Shown here: positions 37,159 through 49,800 of the stretch, one piece after another
Layout: each line of letters starts with the position of its first letter
Numbering within the stretch: the first letter of the stretch is position 1
From: Rhynchonema sp. JSB1_4
Lineage: Eukaryota; Nematoda; Chromadorea; Monhysterida; Xyalidae
Length of the DNA stretch: 64,000 nt
Direction: 5' to 3'
NCBI GenBank assembly: GCA_030248065.1
Contig: JASAMV010004405.1
Location: 1 to 64,000 of the forward strand
Position numbers and translations under genes: made by a program
The notes under the pieces: model-generated
What the model saw: only the letters and a program-made list of their open reading frames with translations
Databases searched by the model: none
What the model was told of the DNA's origin: nothing

Positions 37159-37198
37159 AAATCCTACAGCGCGAAAATTTCTTTCCGACCTCGTGAAA

Positions 37199-38246
37199 AT
37201 GTCTCTGATCTCATACGTCTCATTACTGCTTCTTTTGGCCTGCCATCAAACGCAAGCGCGTACAGCGGCGGTCCCGGCTGAAGCAGCCGACAACGGAATC
37301 ACAACAGAGGAACAAATCTCGAAGCCTGATGATCAAGGCCAAGCCCCTAAAGTCTCCGTCACACAGCAAGAAATCATCCCAGAGATTCCCAAGAATCTGT
37401 CCAACAGCCCGTTCACCCAACAGACACCGTGCGCACTGGAACCTGATGCCGGATTCTGTATTGGCAGTTTCCCGCGGTGGTTTTTCGACACGAATCTGCT
37501 CAGATGCAGACCCTTCATCTACAGCGGATGCGCGGTATGTTTATGTATCGTCTAGTTATTGTTTATGATTTCCAGGGCACAAATTTGCTTCTACATATAA
37601 ACAAAGCACAATTTTTCGTGTTTGGGCAGGTTATTGCGACACGTAGCGGTTGGGCACACCGATTTTGACAAGTGTAAAAATTGTTGATGAATTTTCTGGC
37701 AAAAACTTAAAAAACTATTGGAAATCAGTGCTCCAAACTCTATGACAACATACAAATCCACACAAAGCAAACAAACAGCAGTGGCAGCGTTTGCCGGCTT
37801 ATTCTAATGTAGTCGGCGCAAGTGGTCGACACGTAGGTACATCACAGTCGACGCCTGCCATGTGATTCATTGTGCCCATTTTAGATCAATCAGCGCTGAT
37901 TGCGTTTACACGATGTCAACGACATTGGAATAAGTCACTTTGCCTTGCCACAAGCTAACCGTACCCATAGTCGAACACCATACAGTGTGTACAGCATATG
38001 CCCAAGTTCTTTTCTTCAAAGTTGATACCCGCATCCACGCATGTTGTCCGTTGTGCCAAGTTGTGAACAAACAACAACGACATCTTTGTAACTTCTGTGA
38101 AGCGATCAAATGACCAACAATAACCCTTTCAACCTCAGGGCAACGACAACCGCTTCCTGACGCGCAGAGAGTGCGAGAACGTTTGCGATCCGATCGCTGT
38201 GAGCAGACGGACGCCCTGTGAACAGGCACAATGCAAACCGGGTTAG
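37199..38246 (+). CDS. secreted single-Kunitz-domain protein, two exons
   Basis: Exons 37199-37534 and 38139-38246 (444 bases; 147 residues plus stop; phase 0 junction, GTATGT donor, CTCAG acceptor). The N-terminus MSLISYVSLLLLLACHQTQA is a typical signal peptide. An acidic, Gln/Pro-rich linker follows, then one Kunitz/BPTI domain (about residues 81-131). Its six cysteines have exact family spacing (8, 15, 7, 12 and 3 intervening residues), with PRWFFD and the FIYSGC box. The intron falls right after the fourth cysteine and one residue. Kunitz domains block serine proteases; the P1 residue here is Ile (C-I-G-S), not Lys/Arg, so trypsin inhibition is unlikely and elastase-like or no inhibition is more probable. 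Two extra cysteines follow the domain. Likely extracellular. Confidence 0.93.
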
Positions 38247-38739
38247 ATTCCGTCACATATTCTGCTATATATTTATATATTTATTATATATTTATATACA
38301 CTAGTCCATTCTTTCTTTATCCATTGCGAGGGGATTCTATATTTTGGACAATTCGGGTTATCAAAATTTTACGGCTGTCTTTCGCAATGGTCCTGTTCTG
38401 GTTACGGGACTGTTTTGAATGACGCGGATGATGGGAGGGAGTGTTGAGGCCGCGAATTTTGAAGTTTTCAATCCTGGCAGATAATTTAGTTTGAAGGACA
38501 GTCCATTTTATTGACTTATTCCTTTTTAGGTTACCGATGCGTCAGTCTTGAGAACAGCCACAAGGCGTCTTGCGTACCCGGATGGTGAACTTGGAAACAT
38601 TTTTAAATTGGGACACTTGGTCATTGGAAGTTATAAAATTGCACAGAAATGTACAGTTAAATAATGTTTTCTGTTATTTTCCCGCATGTTACATTTTTAT
38701 TTTGAGAACTTCGCTTCAGGGGTGGATATGCACCATAAT

Positions 38740-39055
38740 GGCCAATTTGTGGCCGGTTTGTAGTTTGCTGACATGCGGGTCTGGTGTGGTCGGAGCGGGT
38801 TTGACTTGGGCTTGACTTTGACTCGGCAGCAAAATACGTTTTTGTATGAGACACCCGTCCGTGAAACCTCACTCAGCCAGCTGGCCAATACGTGATTCTG
38901 TGCATTCCACGCACGTGTACTATACAGCCAGTGCCGAAGTTGACTGGCTGCTGTTTCACAACAGTAGTGTAATGAGCAGAATATTTTATTGAAAAGTCAA
39001 AGTCAACCCAAGTCGGATTCCGACCCCGACCACATCAGACACGCATGCTAGAGAA
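38740..39055. repeat. inverted repeat, about 315 bp
   Basis: GTCTGGTGTGGTCGGAGCGGG and TTGACTTGGGCTTGACTTTG are repeated inverted as AAAGTCAACCCAAGTC and CCCCGACCACATCAGAC. Inner GTGAAACC / TGTTTCAC sequences mirror each other near 38859 and 38952. Flanks were not resolved. Confidence 0.6.
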
Positions 39056-39390
39056 GTCAATTCAATTTTAAATTTTGTTTGTCTTTATCCAGGACAATAC
39101 ACTATCAAGTGCATACCGGCTCACGTGTATGGCGTTTTTGTTTTTTTTTGGGTTGTTTCGTCTGGTATAAGCAAGATGATGTCTATTCAGTTTGGATAAA
39201 ATCGGTGTGATGAATCTAGCAAGGTTCCTGGCGCAAAACGAGGGATATTCGCTCACGCACCGTAAACTATTTAACAGCAGCTCCGATCTCCAGTTTTGTA
39301 TATTGCTCCAGACGCTAAGGCAACAAAATTTAGAACGACAAACATCAAATAGCAGTAAAATTATCAAAAAACGGAAGAAGACGCATATTA

Positions 39391-40852
39391 TCACCGATTC
39401 CGGTCCTGATCAGAAAACAGCCCGTTTGACGTCAATGTCTGGTTGTCAGTCGTCGTAGTCCCGGCTGCCATGTCTAATGTCGGTGACGGAGTTGTCCTCC
39501 AGCCATACAACCGTTCCAGTTTGTCATCCAGTTTTCGTTCGTACGTCCAAAACACGTAGATGCATATGGCGAGCCCGAAACTGATCGCAATTAGACTCAG
39601 ATTGAGTAGCGCACGCCGATGTCGCGTCAGTCGTTGCGCCTTGGCCACGTCCTCCCACGGACCGAACGCCAGACGACGCGTGATGTTGGTGCCCTTGAAA
39701 CATCAGGCGCAGATAATGTGCTGTACGTATTCAAATAAATTTGTGCCACTCCCGGTCTGGTTGATTTTTATGTCGCAAGCGTCTTCGTGCCGTGTACTGC
39801 TGTGCATCATTAACCTCCAACGCGACCACCAGAACAACGTTTTCCTCTCTACCCGCAGTTTGTCGGTGTTACGCTGGTCAAAATTTCTCTTCCAAAAGAA
39901 TAAATATAAACATAAAAGAACGTAAACTGCTGATTGATCAGGATTTGAATTGTGATGAATTATCGACCTAAACAGGCTTTGACTCTGGAGCCAGCGGAAT
40001 TCTTATCAAAATTTGTTTAGGAGTGTGGTCACTTGTTCCAATTTGTTTTCACAGACGCGATTATGGTGCACCAGGCAATGATCAGTGCGAATCCAAACTC
40101 AAAACACCGCACGCTCCCTTTCCAAAAAAAAACATACATAAATGGCGTTGGTTGACGCGTGCGTGTGTATGCCCAGATGTGCCCGTTCGTTTCGCGTTGT
40201 CGGCACGTTGCCCGTCTCGGACGGTACGACGGACGGGCGCGTTTTTCGAAAAATATTTCTCGGTTTCGACGTCAGCACATTGGTCATCCCGCCCGCCACA
40301 CTTGGCCTGTGTACCGTCGCACGTTTATTGGACTGGCCGACCGTTGATGATGTTTCATAGCTGGGTGATTGGCCCGGCTTTGACGAGCCTTGACCTTTCA
40401 TCGATCGATCACCACCCCCGAATACGCCGGCGACCGGCGACCCGAGAGGCGAGAAGACACTGTTTGGCAACGACATTTGATGACGTGGAGGTGCTGGGGG
40501 TCCTGGGGAGGAAGTGGAACCTGGAAAAGTAGCAAACGAAAAGTAGTAAACGAAACGAAAAGTAAACAATTGACTTGGTTCAATTACTAGATTGACAAGA
40601 TTATCTGTCACGAACAGGCATGATAACATTGTCAATAACCGTCCTAAAGACTGATTGACCCTGCTGATGAATAATTACACTTAAGGCGTTAAAAAGGTAC
40701 CACCTGCTAACATTTTATACAGTATGTATACCTGAACGCTCAAAGAAGCTGGTCATTCTACTGATCATGCTGGCGCTCGGACTCTTCACACGGTCGTTCC
40801 ATGTTTGGGAAACACCAGAAGCAGTTGTTGATACGACAGTGAGTTGATCCAT
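39391..40852 (-). CDS. single-pass membrane protein, four exons, family not recognised
   Basis: Exons 40852-40732, 40520-40138, 39873-39727 and 39693-39391: 954 bases, 317 residues plus stop, all phases agree, donors GTATAC, GTATGT and GTACAG. The N-terminal two thirds are Ser/Thr/Pro/Gly-rich and basic (SGSTSSPGPPAPPRHQ, MTNVLTSKPRNIFRKTRPS). Exon 3 has the aromatic patch TLFWWSRWRLMMHSSTRHED. A transmembrane segment lies at about residues 247-266 (LNLSLIAISFGLAICIYVF), preceded by RLTRHRR and followed by YERKLDDKLERL. The basic cluster before the segment predicts N-in, C-out. I do not know the family. The exon 3 acceptor (GACCAG) lies inside a copy of the intron motif AATTTTGACCAGCGTAA; an alternative acceptor 15 bases upstream keeps frame. 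Confidence 0.72.
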
Positions 40853-43515
40853 CTTATAATTTTTGATTCTTATAGTGTGGTGAAATTATGTACTTACTTT
40901 CCGTTGAAGTATATGCCAGACAATTTATGTCGGCTTTGGGGAGGGGGTGTATCAGGCTCTTAAGCAACCCATATTTTGTAAATAATGTAGAGTATGAAGC
41001 ACATAAAATCGCAGGTTATAGTGCTTCTATTGACAAACTTCTATCATGGGTTGTTTATCAATCACCACGAGCGAAAACATGAGATATTACTGGAATCCCA
41101 TTTAACCACGCAGAAAATCTGTCTGCATGGCAACATAAGCATAAGGTTTACACACAACTTCGCTAATATTTTTTGCTCCTTCACGTCAGTGCCTTATCCC
41201 AAGATTGCTTTAAGTATGTAACTTTCGGTATTTTCAATCACAATGGCTGGCCACAAAACTCATATATCGCTCAACAAATAACGCGATCAAAATTTTCGTT
41301 CGGTAATGCAAATAGGAGTTTGTAGTGAACTGCAAGCCTAAAAGAGAACGATATGAAAAAACGTTGCTCCAGTTCCTGCTACACAGTGGTGTAGCAACAG
41401 CAGCCTAAAATCCGAGAAAAGCTGATTATATCCAGCATGAGATTGAAAACTTTTCGCGCGGTTTAAACTAATCTCTAGCAACAAGATGGTACAGGGTCGT
41501 ACATAATCAAAAGGATGTCAAAAAGCAAAACAGTTGTCCCAAGTCTCTAGAGCGTCGCGCCACTCCAGTTAATGAAATTGAATTCCGCCGCGTCTAGTGC
41601 ATAATATTAAGAACGTGGGGTGGTAAGAATCGCAAAGTACGGTTCACAAAACTGAAATTTTGGATATGGTTTTTTTGATTGGAAATCAATGCCACAACAT
41701 ATTTAGGAATGCTCTCCAAGTTTGGCGTTCCAAATGTAAGTATACTTTCAGTAATTTCAATTTAAAGGTGCTCGGTTTGCATTTTTTGGGAAATTTTAAA
41801 AATGAAAAATGATGAAAAAATAAATGTCAATCCAATTGGATCTCAGCCGATAAACAACATTGGGCGCTGAAATTTGCACACATATAGCAGTTTTTTGTCC
41901 GCTTTTCAGCTGCGCAAAAATAGTTGCACGATATTGGATGTTTTCTCTTCCATTGCATTTTTTTTAAAAATGTCAGAAAAACGAGTGCATCTCAGAAACA
42001 CCCAATTTTAAAAAAGTCCTCACCGACGAATTCTTTCTATTGGGCCTCAAAATGTGCGCCATAAAATTCTGGTATTGGCGTATGAATGTGGTTTGTGACA
42101 AATTTGAATATTGTCGGCAATTTATGTTAGTATGAAGCAAAAAAATTTCGTCGTTTTATTTTCTTTCTTGTTTTGTCGTGGTGCGCAGTTCAATTGAATG
42201 ACGGAATATGTAAAAATTGATGCATGTGTTTCCCAAATATGAGTTCTGATGTGTATGCTGCTGAAACCTACATATGTGTTTCTTAACTGTAAATACCACG
42301 AGAGTGCTTTCAATTTATGTGCTTATCAAGGCAACCGTTTGTTAGGAAAATGCAGCAAATCTGTGAATGGCTATTCGTTTGTTTCAACTGTTGCCTATTT
42401 CTAAATGTTTTTGCATTGCATCCGGTTACGAAATAAAAAGTAATAATGGTAAAACGTTCACCCAAAACCCGCGACGCAAAACAAAGACACGCTACAGGGT
42501 TTGAACCTGTGCGACAGACACACGCACGCATGTTCAATGCTACGCCTAACCGATTGCGCTACGCGATCCAGCCGCTGGCTTGCCTTAATGTGTTACATAA
42601 ATGTAATTGCGCGTGCGCATGTGTGTTCTGCCGTTTACATAAAACGTGTTGTGCTGGAGCCATAACGTGTGTGTTGACTGCTTGTATTGTGTGTGTTGTT
42701 GTTGTTGCTAGTTGCTCACCTCGTGTGATGCATCAAGTGACAGGTTGCAGCGAATTTTTGCCAGTCACGGCCGGTGCCAAATAGCTTGCATTTTTGAACT
42801 TGTATCCATTTTGATAGCTTGTCACGTGTCATGAACAAGCTGTTTACTTTCAGACCACGTTGACAAGCATCTTGTTGCCGTTCGTGACACCCACATCGGT
42901 CGTTTCTCCAATGTGAATCCGTGCAAAGAAAAAGACAAAAACGTGAGAGAAAAAAAAACAAAAAATGTTCTTTATCTAAACTTTTCAGGAGATATTCAAA
43001 TTTGTCGCAAACCACACTTATAACCCAATATCAGAATTTTATGGCGCACATTTTGAGACTAAATAGAAAGAATTCGTCGGTGAGGACTTTTTTAAAATTG
43101 GTTGTTTTTGATATGCACTAAATTTCAGAGCTGATTTTTGAAAAAATTAACGGAAGAGAAAATGCAGCGAATTTTTGCATTTATTTTTACATGGTTGAAA
43201 AGTGGATAAAAAATTGACTATTATGTGTTATTTTCATTAAATAGAATCCGATCTAAAACAAATGACAGCCTCATCAACATAAACTTGGTACATTTTTGGA
43301 ATTTCAAGAAATCTTCGACCTGCCCACTTAAATGCGCCCATAACTATTTAATGCTTTGGAGTTTGGATCCAAAATTTTGTATGTGTCTTAGTAAATGTAG
43401 TAGTCAACTTTTTGTGCAATATGAGCGAAATCCATTTTTTTCGGTTTGTGAACCCTATTCCATTGACACCTATCTGTTACTATTACCCCACGCTCTTAAT
43501 CAATATCAGCAACTT
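40853..43515. other. no complete gene; one tRNA-like sequence
   Basis: AT-rich sequence. Two weak coding-like traces lie on the minus strand: near 42860-42890, TTDVGVTNGNKMLVNVV followed by a stop, which could be a last exon partnered with 43520-43700. Otherwise nothing is supported. Confidence 0.35.
42483..42570 (-). pseudogene. tRNA-like sequence
   Basis: The minus strand carries TAGCGCAATCGGTTAGGCG (A-box type) and a perfect T arm, ACAGGTTCAAACCCTGT. The loop TTGAACA would give anticodon GAA, but the D and acceptor stems are poor and the region between the arms is too long. Probable pseudogene. Confidence 0.5.
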
Positions 43516-43519
43516 TGTG

Positions 43520-43700
43520 CTAAAAACAACCTGTTGGTTTTGTCGATTGTTTGAGCTCCTTTCGAGCGAGTCTCCGTCTTCGAACGTTCAATTTAAGTGC
43601 GATTAGGAATTGTATTGTGTAGGTCACCACGGCGATGTAGTTGATATTCGGTTTCTCGCCAGCTTCACGCACCGGTAGGGGTGAGACGGTCATCTTTTGG
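43520..43700 (-). CDS. candidate first exon, gene unknown
   Basis: From an ATG at about 43697 the minus strand reads MTVSPLPVREAGEKPNINYI, then a hydrophobic stretch and an Arg-rich end. A donor (GTGACC) directly after IAV, or read-through, are both possible. A possible partner is the short minus-strand frame near 42860-42890. I do not recognise the protein. Confidence 0.3.
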
Positions 43701-44195
43701 TTTATTTTTGTCACTTCCGCGCAGGGTACATGTTTATGTTTACGGTCTCATGTCACACTTGTCAAATTCGCGACTGGTTCATCTCCGCGTTGTTATGGAA
43801 ACTGAAACCCTGAATATTTTATTGAAAATAACACATTGCAAAGTTATTGAGAGCGACGAAATAGCGTGCTCGGAGAAGGAAAGTGATCAGAAGATGGCAT
43901 TTGCGTTTTTGTCATGTATCGATACCTATGTATGTCACCTATGTACGTATACGTGGGAGTGAAAAGCGACTTTATACGGCTTGTTTTGTCATGAAAGATG
44001 TGCAGCTTGAGACCATTGGATAAGCTCACAGCTTTCAGCAACGCATAAGTTACAGAATGCAGTGCATGAGCAGCTTCAAAAAGTGTGCGTGTACACGGCA
44101 CCTTGTATAAGTAGCTGCAACAAAAGGCAGGTAAAGTGTTGTTGACTAACACAATACAGTGAACCCTCTTTGTCGGATGACTCCCTGCATCGTCA

Positions 44196-44462
44196 GTGAA
44201 ACACTGCCAGTCTGACGTCGACTTCCTGGGTGCCACCGTTATTGGGAAATATTCCTTACGGCGGCCGAAAATGCCGGGCCCGGATTATGCCACCATAAAT
44301 AGCTTGGACTGTACTGTATCTGCGAAGAAGTTTTTGCCGTTAAAACGTGTATGCCTACAACACTGTGGTTCCTTCATGGTGTCTAGTCGCTACGTAAAAA
44401 GGAGATGCCACAGATGTCAGCACTCCCATCGGCGGGCACGCGTAAATCATGCGCCTGAACAG
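44196..44462 (+). CDS. candidate cysteine-rich exon
   Basis: Open plus-strand frame ending at a consensus donor (CAG|GTAAGC at 44463), with acceptor-like CATCGTCAG just upstream. The second half has a compact cysteine pattern, C-x13-C-x3-C-x13-C-x2-C, including VCLQHCGSFMVSSRY. That pattern resembles cystine-knot secreted factors such as glycoprotein-hormone alpha-2, but the diagnostic paired cysteines are absent and no second exon was found. The resemblance is inference only. Confidence 0.3.
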
Positions 44463-44508
44463 GTAAGCGTTGCCGCACATACCGTAGTGCAGTACAGTAC
44501 GCAAAGTA

Positions 44509-44842
44509 TGTATAGTCCGTTCACCAGCTCATGGCACTTTGTGTTACTGCTGGCCGGTTTGTTCCCTTCCTCCACGTTCTAATGAAAGAGAAATTGAGCG
44601 TGAGCGATTTTGCAAAAAAAAACTTAAAAAAATAAGAAAATGTGTCGAAAACGATTGAATTCAATCAAATTTAAAATTAAATTAAATTAAAATCGATAAA
44701 ACACGTCGATTTCATAAAAACAGCAATTTAGGAGCAAAAATAATTTTTTTGGAAACTCAATTTCTCTTTCGTTAGAACGTGGAGGAAGGGAACAAACCAG
44801 CCAGCAGCAACACAAAGTGCCATGAGCTGGTGGACGGACTAT
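44509..44842. mobile_element. TA-flanked foldback, CATGGCACTTTGTG family (copy 2)
   Basis: Same arms and same internal order as 33133-33475 (TAGTCCGTTCACCAGCTCAT at the left, inverse at the right, TTAAATTAAATTAAA in the centre). Confidence 0.8.
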
Positions 44843-44884
44843 ACATATGTATTTTCAGGGTAATTATGTATGCGTGTAGGTATA

Positions 44885-45099
44885 GTAAATTTCCAAATTC
44901 GCTGCCGCACAGTAAAGTACGCCCCGCAGAAAATCAACTTGTGAAACATTCAGACAGCCAACGCACACGCAGCTTGCCAGCCAGCCAGGCAAGCTGCGCG
45001 CAATGTTTCAGAACCGCGCATGGTTAGCGTTCGGGTTTATAACCTGACATTAACTATGGGGCGTGTTTTGCTGTGCGGCAGCGAATTTGGAAATTTACT
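44885..45099. mobile_element. variant GTAAATTTCC foldback
   Basis: TAGTAAATTTCCAAATTCGC and the inverse, ending AAATTTACTA. TGAAACATT at 44942-44950 and its reverse complement at 45002-45010 are symmetric about the centre (AGCTTGCCAG and CTGGCAAGCT arms). Confidence 0.72.
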
Positions 45100-45823
45100 A
45101 GACTGACACGGTCAGCCCCTCATCTACGCAGATTCTATTCGTCCGTGAACTGAAAAAATTAAGCAAAATTTATTCACAATTGCGTCATAACGAGGTCGTT
45201 GGAGCAAATTAATGTTCGCGCAAAAGTCGTGTGTCCCATCTCCCTGCATACATACATACAGTACATGCATGACATGCAGCATCAATGACTGAAAGGATTT
45301 TGAAAGGGCCTGATCTGAAAAAAAAGCGATTTGAATTTTGATTTGAATTTGAATCGCACCGGGGACTTCAAAAGTACCCATGTATACGTTGGAAGCTGAT
45401 AGCTGAATATGAAGGCGCAATCTTTGTCTGGAGACCTGATTTGAATTTCCCGATCCGTTTTCAAAAGTACCACTCAAACAAGAGCGGTACACGCAGCGAT
45501 CCAAAATGCATTGATACACCTCAAAAAAGCCTTCAAGCCCTTTTGGGAGTCTTAAAACTTTCAAAAACGATGCAAGAATATACTGTAAATGAATCATGTC
45601 AAAAATAATATATGGTATAGTAAGTTTCTAATTTCGTTGCAACGCAACGAGACAAAGTATAAAGTGACCTTTAGGAATAAAGAATGGCTGAATATGGTAA
45701 TTCTGTGTGTTACAAGGCAAAATGAACGTGTCTCAACCCTTTTCGGTACACATCGTTTCACCAAACTTTTGGCAGGGGTCTGTCGTGGAAACCAATCTCC
45801 GTATATCGACGCATCTCGACAAA

Positions 45824-46049
45824 GGGTGATATTTTCGAAACGGTGTGAAGTTCAGTTGGGTGTAAAGGTCGGTGGAAAGCTCGGTCGACAGCTCAGTGTG
45901 ATAGACCTCTGTGTAAACTTGAAACATTCCTCGTTAATAACAGGCAATGTTTCACGTTTACACCGAGCTACGCCGACCGAGCTTTCGACCGAACTTTACA
46001 CCGACCTTTACGCCCAACTGACCTTTACACCGTTTCGAAAATTCCACCC
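45824..46049. mobile_element. 226-bp GTGTAAA palindrome (copy 1)
   Basis: Ends GGGTGATATTTTCGAAACGG and CCGTTTCGAAAATTCCACCC, flanked by AAA on both sides (3-bp duplication). The centre holds TGAAACATT (45920-45928), 17 bases, then AATGTTTCA (45946-45954). It lies downstream of the K2P stop codon. Confidence 0.85.
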
Positions 46050-46144
46050 AAAGTAAAGATTGGTCGAAAATTTTCTGACAAATATTGGACAAAAAACAAT
46101 TTTCCTTGAAAATCAGGGAGTATCCTTGAAAAAATCAGGGAAAG

Positions 46145-46360
46145 TCAAGGAAATTCAGGACTAAAAAACGAAATACGACCCCATTTTTTAAATAAAAAGC
46201 CCGTCGCTTTTTTGGCCAACCCTGGCGTTCCATCGATCTGTTTGTTTTCCCACAGTTTTATGTTCCGCTCCTTCAATACGCTTAAAGTTGTTGTGGCTGT
46301 GGTTTCTTCCGTGTCTTGAAGACTTGATCCTCTGACCGGTTTCATGTCGTGTGTTCCCAC
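46145..46360 (-). other. short open frame abutting a hAT-like end
   Basis: The minus strand is open through a Thr/Lys-rich stretch that runs straight into CCAGGGTTGGCC, which looks like one hAT-like terminus at about 46207. It may be a leftover coding exon or chance; no splice partner was identified. Confidence 0.2.
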
Positions 46361-46803
46361 ATTAAAGCTTCTACAACTCGTTCAGCGTATTGAGAATGTT
46401 CTGGACAATTTATTTACCTCGCCGACAGACCCACTACTCATGACAAGAGATGAATCATCACAGTATTACTGCAACCACTGTGATGTGCCATATTTTTCAA
46501 ATTATACTTCTGAATCCGCATTCTCAATAATCCGTAAACGTAGGAAGGGAAAGTAATGTGAATGAATAGTCGGGTGACTTCTATGGTCAAAGGAATTTTG
46601 AAAAGCATTTTTAACAGATGACATCGTGTAGGTAATGCGTTATCACTCTCTGATTATGGAGGCCCTCTTCCAGAGATACATACAGTATGCCTACAACATA
46701 GCCAAATTGAGTAAAGAAATGAATATAAAGTAAAAATGAACATAATATAAAAATCATGCCCGTAGATTCGATTATCATCAATTGCACTTGCCAACTCAAT
46801 GTT

Positions 46804-49800
46804 TCAAACAGGCTGATTGTTCACTTCATTATCAACCAAGTCAGCATTGTCGTGCGTCGGTACGTCATCCGCAGTCTTCGCCACAACGCCATCGGCGTCA
46901 TCGTCGATCACACCTTGATAATTCAGGCACATTGATAATGAAAAGGAAGAGAAAATCGTGTAGTTCCCCTTCTCATTATACCCGTTATGGAATTTGGAGC
47001 GATATCAAACTTGATGATGGTATTTACTGTAAGCACCAATTTCGACCAGCGTAACAGTTCGTCATTTTAGATATGGGAACTGCTGTTGAGCTGGTCGAAA
47101 TCTGTGATATCACTAAATTTGTGAGTATCCTCAATGCAAAAATCGCTTGTGACCAAAGCAGTCCTTCAACGCGATTACCAAGTTTGATACCGATCATCTG
47201 ACTCCCGTTCCAGCCCGACCGTTGTTTTGGTCATGTGTCGCGTGCGTACACTTTACTGATGCCGCACTAATTTCGATGTGCTCGTAACCGACCCGTATCC
47301 ATTTTTGCAGGAGAACAAACTTTACGCTGGTCAAAAAATAGCCAAAAAGCTTGGTAAAGAAGCGGCACCAGTAAGTCGCGAAATGCCTTGAATGTACGAA
47401 GTATACAGATCATGACCGGACTGCGCCCAAAAACTTAATTTGACACCGCCGCTTTTTTTACTGTATTAGTTACCAATTTTCTTGCCAATCCATTTGAATT
47501 TCTGCAACATTTCCTCCATCATCAAATTGAACGCCATTGACAGCACGGCCAGACCGAGCACGATGTAGATCGATGCGAGACCCATCTGTGATTCGGTGAC
47601 AGATTCATTTTGACTGAATGATCTTACAAATCGAGTTTAGGCCGCGAAATATTATTGGTCGATATCAAATTTCGTGATCGGATCGGATCAGTCTACCTAG
47701 TCACATCACATCAATGGGTGATATTTTCGAAACGGTGTAAAGGTCAGTTGGGTGTAAAGGTCGGTGGAAAGCTCGGTCGACAGCTCAGTGTGATAGACCT
47801 CGGTGTAAACTTGAAACATTCCACGTTAACAACAGGCAATGTTTCACGTTTACACCGAGCTTCGCCGACCGAGCTTTCGACCGAACTTTACACCGACCTT
47901 TACGCCCAAGAGATCTTTACACCGTTTCGAAAATTCCACCCAATGTGATCGAATTGGACTGCCTAGTGATATGATGTGATGTGACTTGGTAGACCGATCA
48001 CATTGACGTGATCGGATATGACGTGGTCACATCACGGGATGTGATCTGACCTGTCTTGCCCACCAACAGAGACAGTCATGCGATACAGCTGCAACATAAC
48101 ATTGTCTTTGTATAATACACCCCTGCTTGTAACATCATCCGGCTGGCCATGTGCGCCTATGCTTTAGTGCCGTGTGTGTGCCGTACACAATGGGTGGAAT
48201 TTTCGAAACGGTGTAAAGGTCAAGTGGACGTAAAGGTCGGTGTAAAGTTCGGTCGAAAGCTCGGTCGGCGTAGCTCTGTGTAAACGTGAAACATTGCCTG
48301 TTATTAACGTGGAATGTTTCAAGTTTACACCGAGGTCTATCACACTGAGCTGTCGACCGAGCTTTCCACCGACCTTCACACCCAACTGACCTTTGCACCG
48401 TTTCGAAAATATCACCCAATGTGCGCACGTCCCGCCTACAATACACTACTGCCACACTACTACTACACGGCCAGCTGGGTGATGTTGCAGAGATATTGGT
48501 CGCACAATGACTTTATAAGAATTGGTCAAATTTTTTTCCTGAATCGCAAAGCAGCAGGCTTGTGACGGAGCAATGACGTTGCGTTGCGCGATCACACACA
48601 AAACACGTAGTAAGGAGAATGTTTCAGACCTGCGGCAACGTGGTTGATCTAATAGATTATTTTCAGCTGAAAATGTTTTGTGAGAATCACAAATAGCACA
48701 GTAGTTAAGAGTGACTGAACGTGAAAATCAGGATTGATTTTGATGAATTCTTATATGGTCATTGTGCGACCAATACGTATGTAGGTGCAGTATGTGTATA
48801 AAAGCAACTCTAGGCCGCGTGTGCAACAGTGGGCAAGACAGATCCGACCACGTCATGTGATGTGACGACCTAGTTCGATCACATTGATGTGATGCACCCG
48901 ATCCGATTCGTTCACAAATTTTGATATCGACGGTGGTGAATTTTTATAGTGAACGGAAACCAAGGTCCCGGATCGATTCACTCTGCAGAGAGACTGGACT
49001 GTACCTTGACAGTTCCCTCGGTGGTGCTCATTTCAGCGTAGGATTCCAGCCCGAAATAGTCGCCGAAACCTGAATGGAATAAGATATTTTAATCAATTAA
49101 ATTTTAAATTCAAATCAATCAATAGCTAACCAATAGTCGTCAACGTAACGAAACAGTAGTAGGCGCCCAATATCATTGACCAGCCTTCATTGAACGCTGT
49201 GAACAGCAGCGCACCCACCAGAATGTACGCCTGTGTGAAACATCAGCCATTTGCTTTGAATGATTGAGCACATGTACACACATTGAGTACAATACATATG
49301 CTATGGTGATGGGGAAAGGATTCCTGTCTTGATCACACATGATTGTTTTACGGTTGTAACGACCATTTCGAGATTTAGTGATGCCATCAATTTCGACTTG
49401 CAACAATGATGCTCCCAAACTGTGGAAATTTGTGACATCAGCAAGTCTCCAAAATGTCCTGAGTACAAAAACGGACCTTTCCGATTCGGGTTCCAAGTTT
49501 GATACCGTATCAAAATAACTTATACCGCAAACTTTCTGTTGGTGAAGTATGGAGGATGAGCACGATAAAATAAAGAATTGAAAAATAGCTTACAGCAATC
49601 ACACACAACACCAACGAAATGGGCACATTCACGGTATCGATATCGATTTCGTCGTCGACTATCTCCTCCACCGTCGTCTCTTCCTTTTTGTCCTGAAATT
49701 GCCGAATATTTTGACCAGTGTAACGTTTTCGAGTGTTTTAAGAGTGCGGAACCCTCATATACTACATACGTTATATTATCAAGTTTCAAGGCAAGCATAC

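Noticed and set aside
43200..43554. 109-residue plus-strand frame
   Set aside because: AT-rich, no splice sites, no motif, and overlaps a better minus-strand candidate exon.
46344..46556. 70-residue plus-strand frame with a C-x2-C pair
   Set aside because: No splice context, no second metal-binding pair, length within chance expectation.
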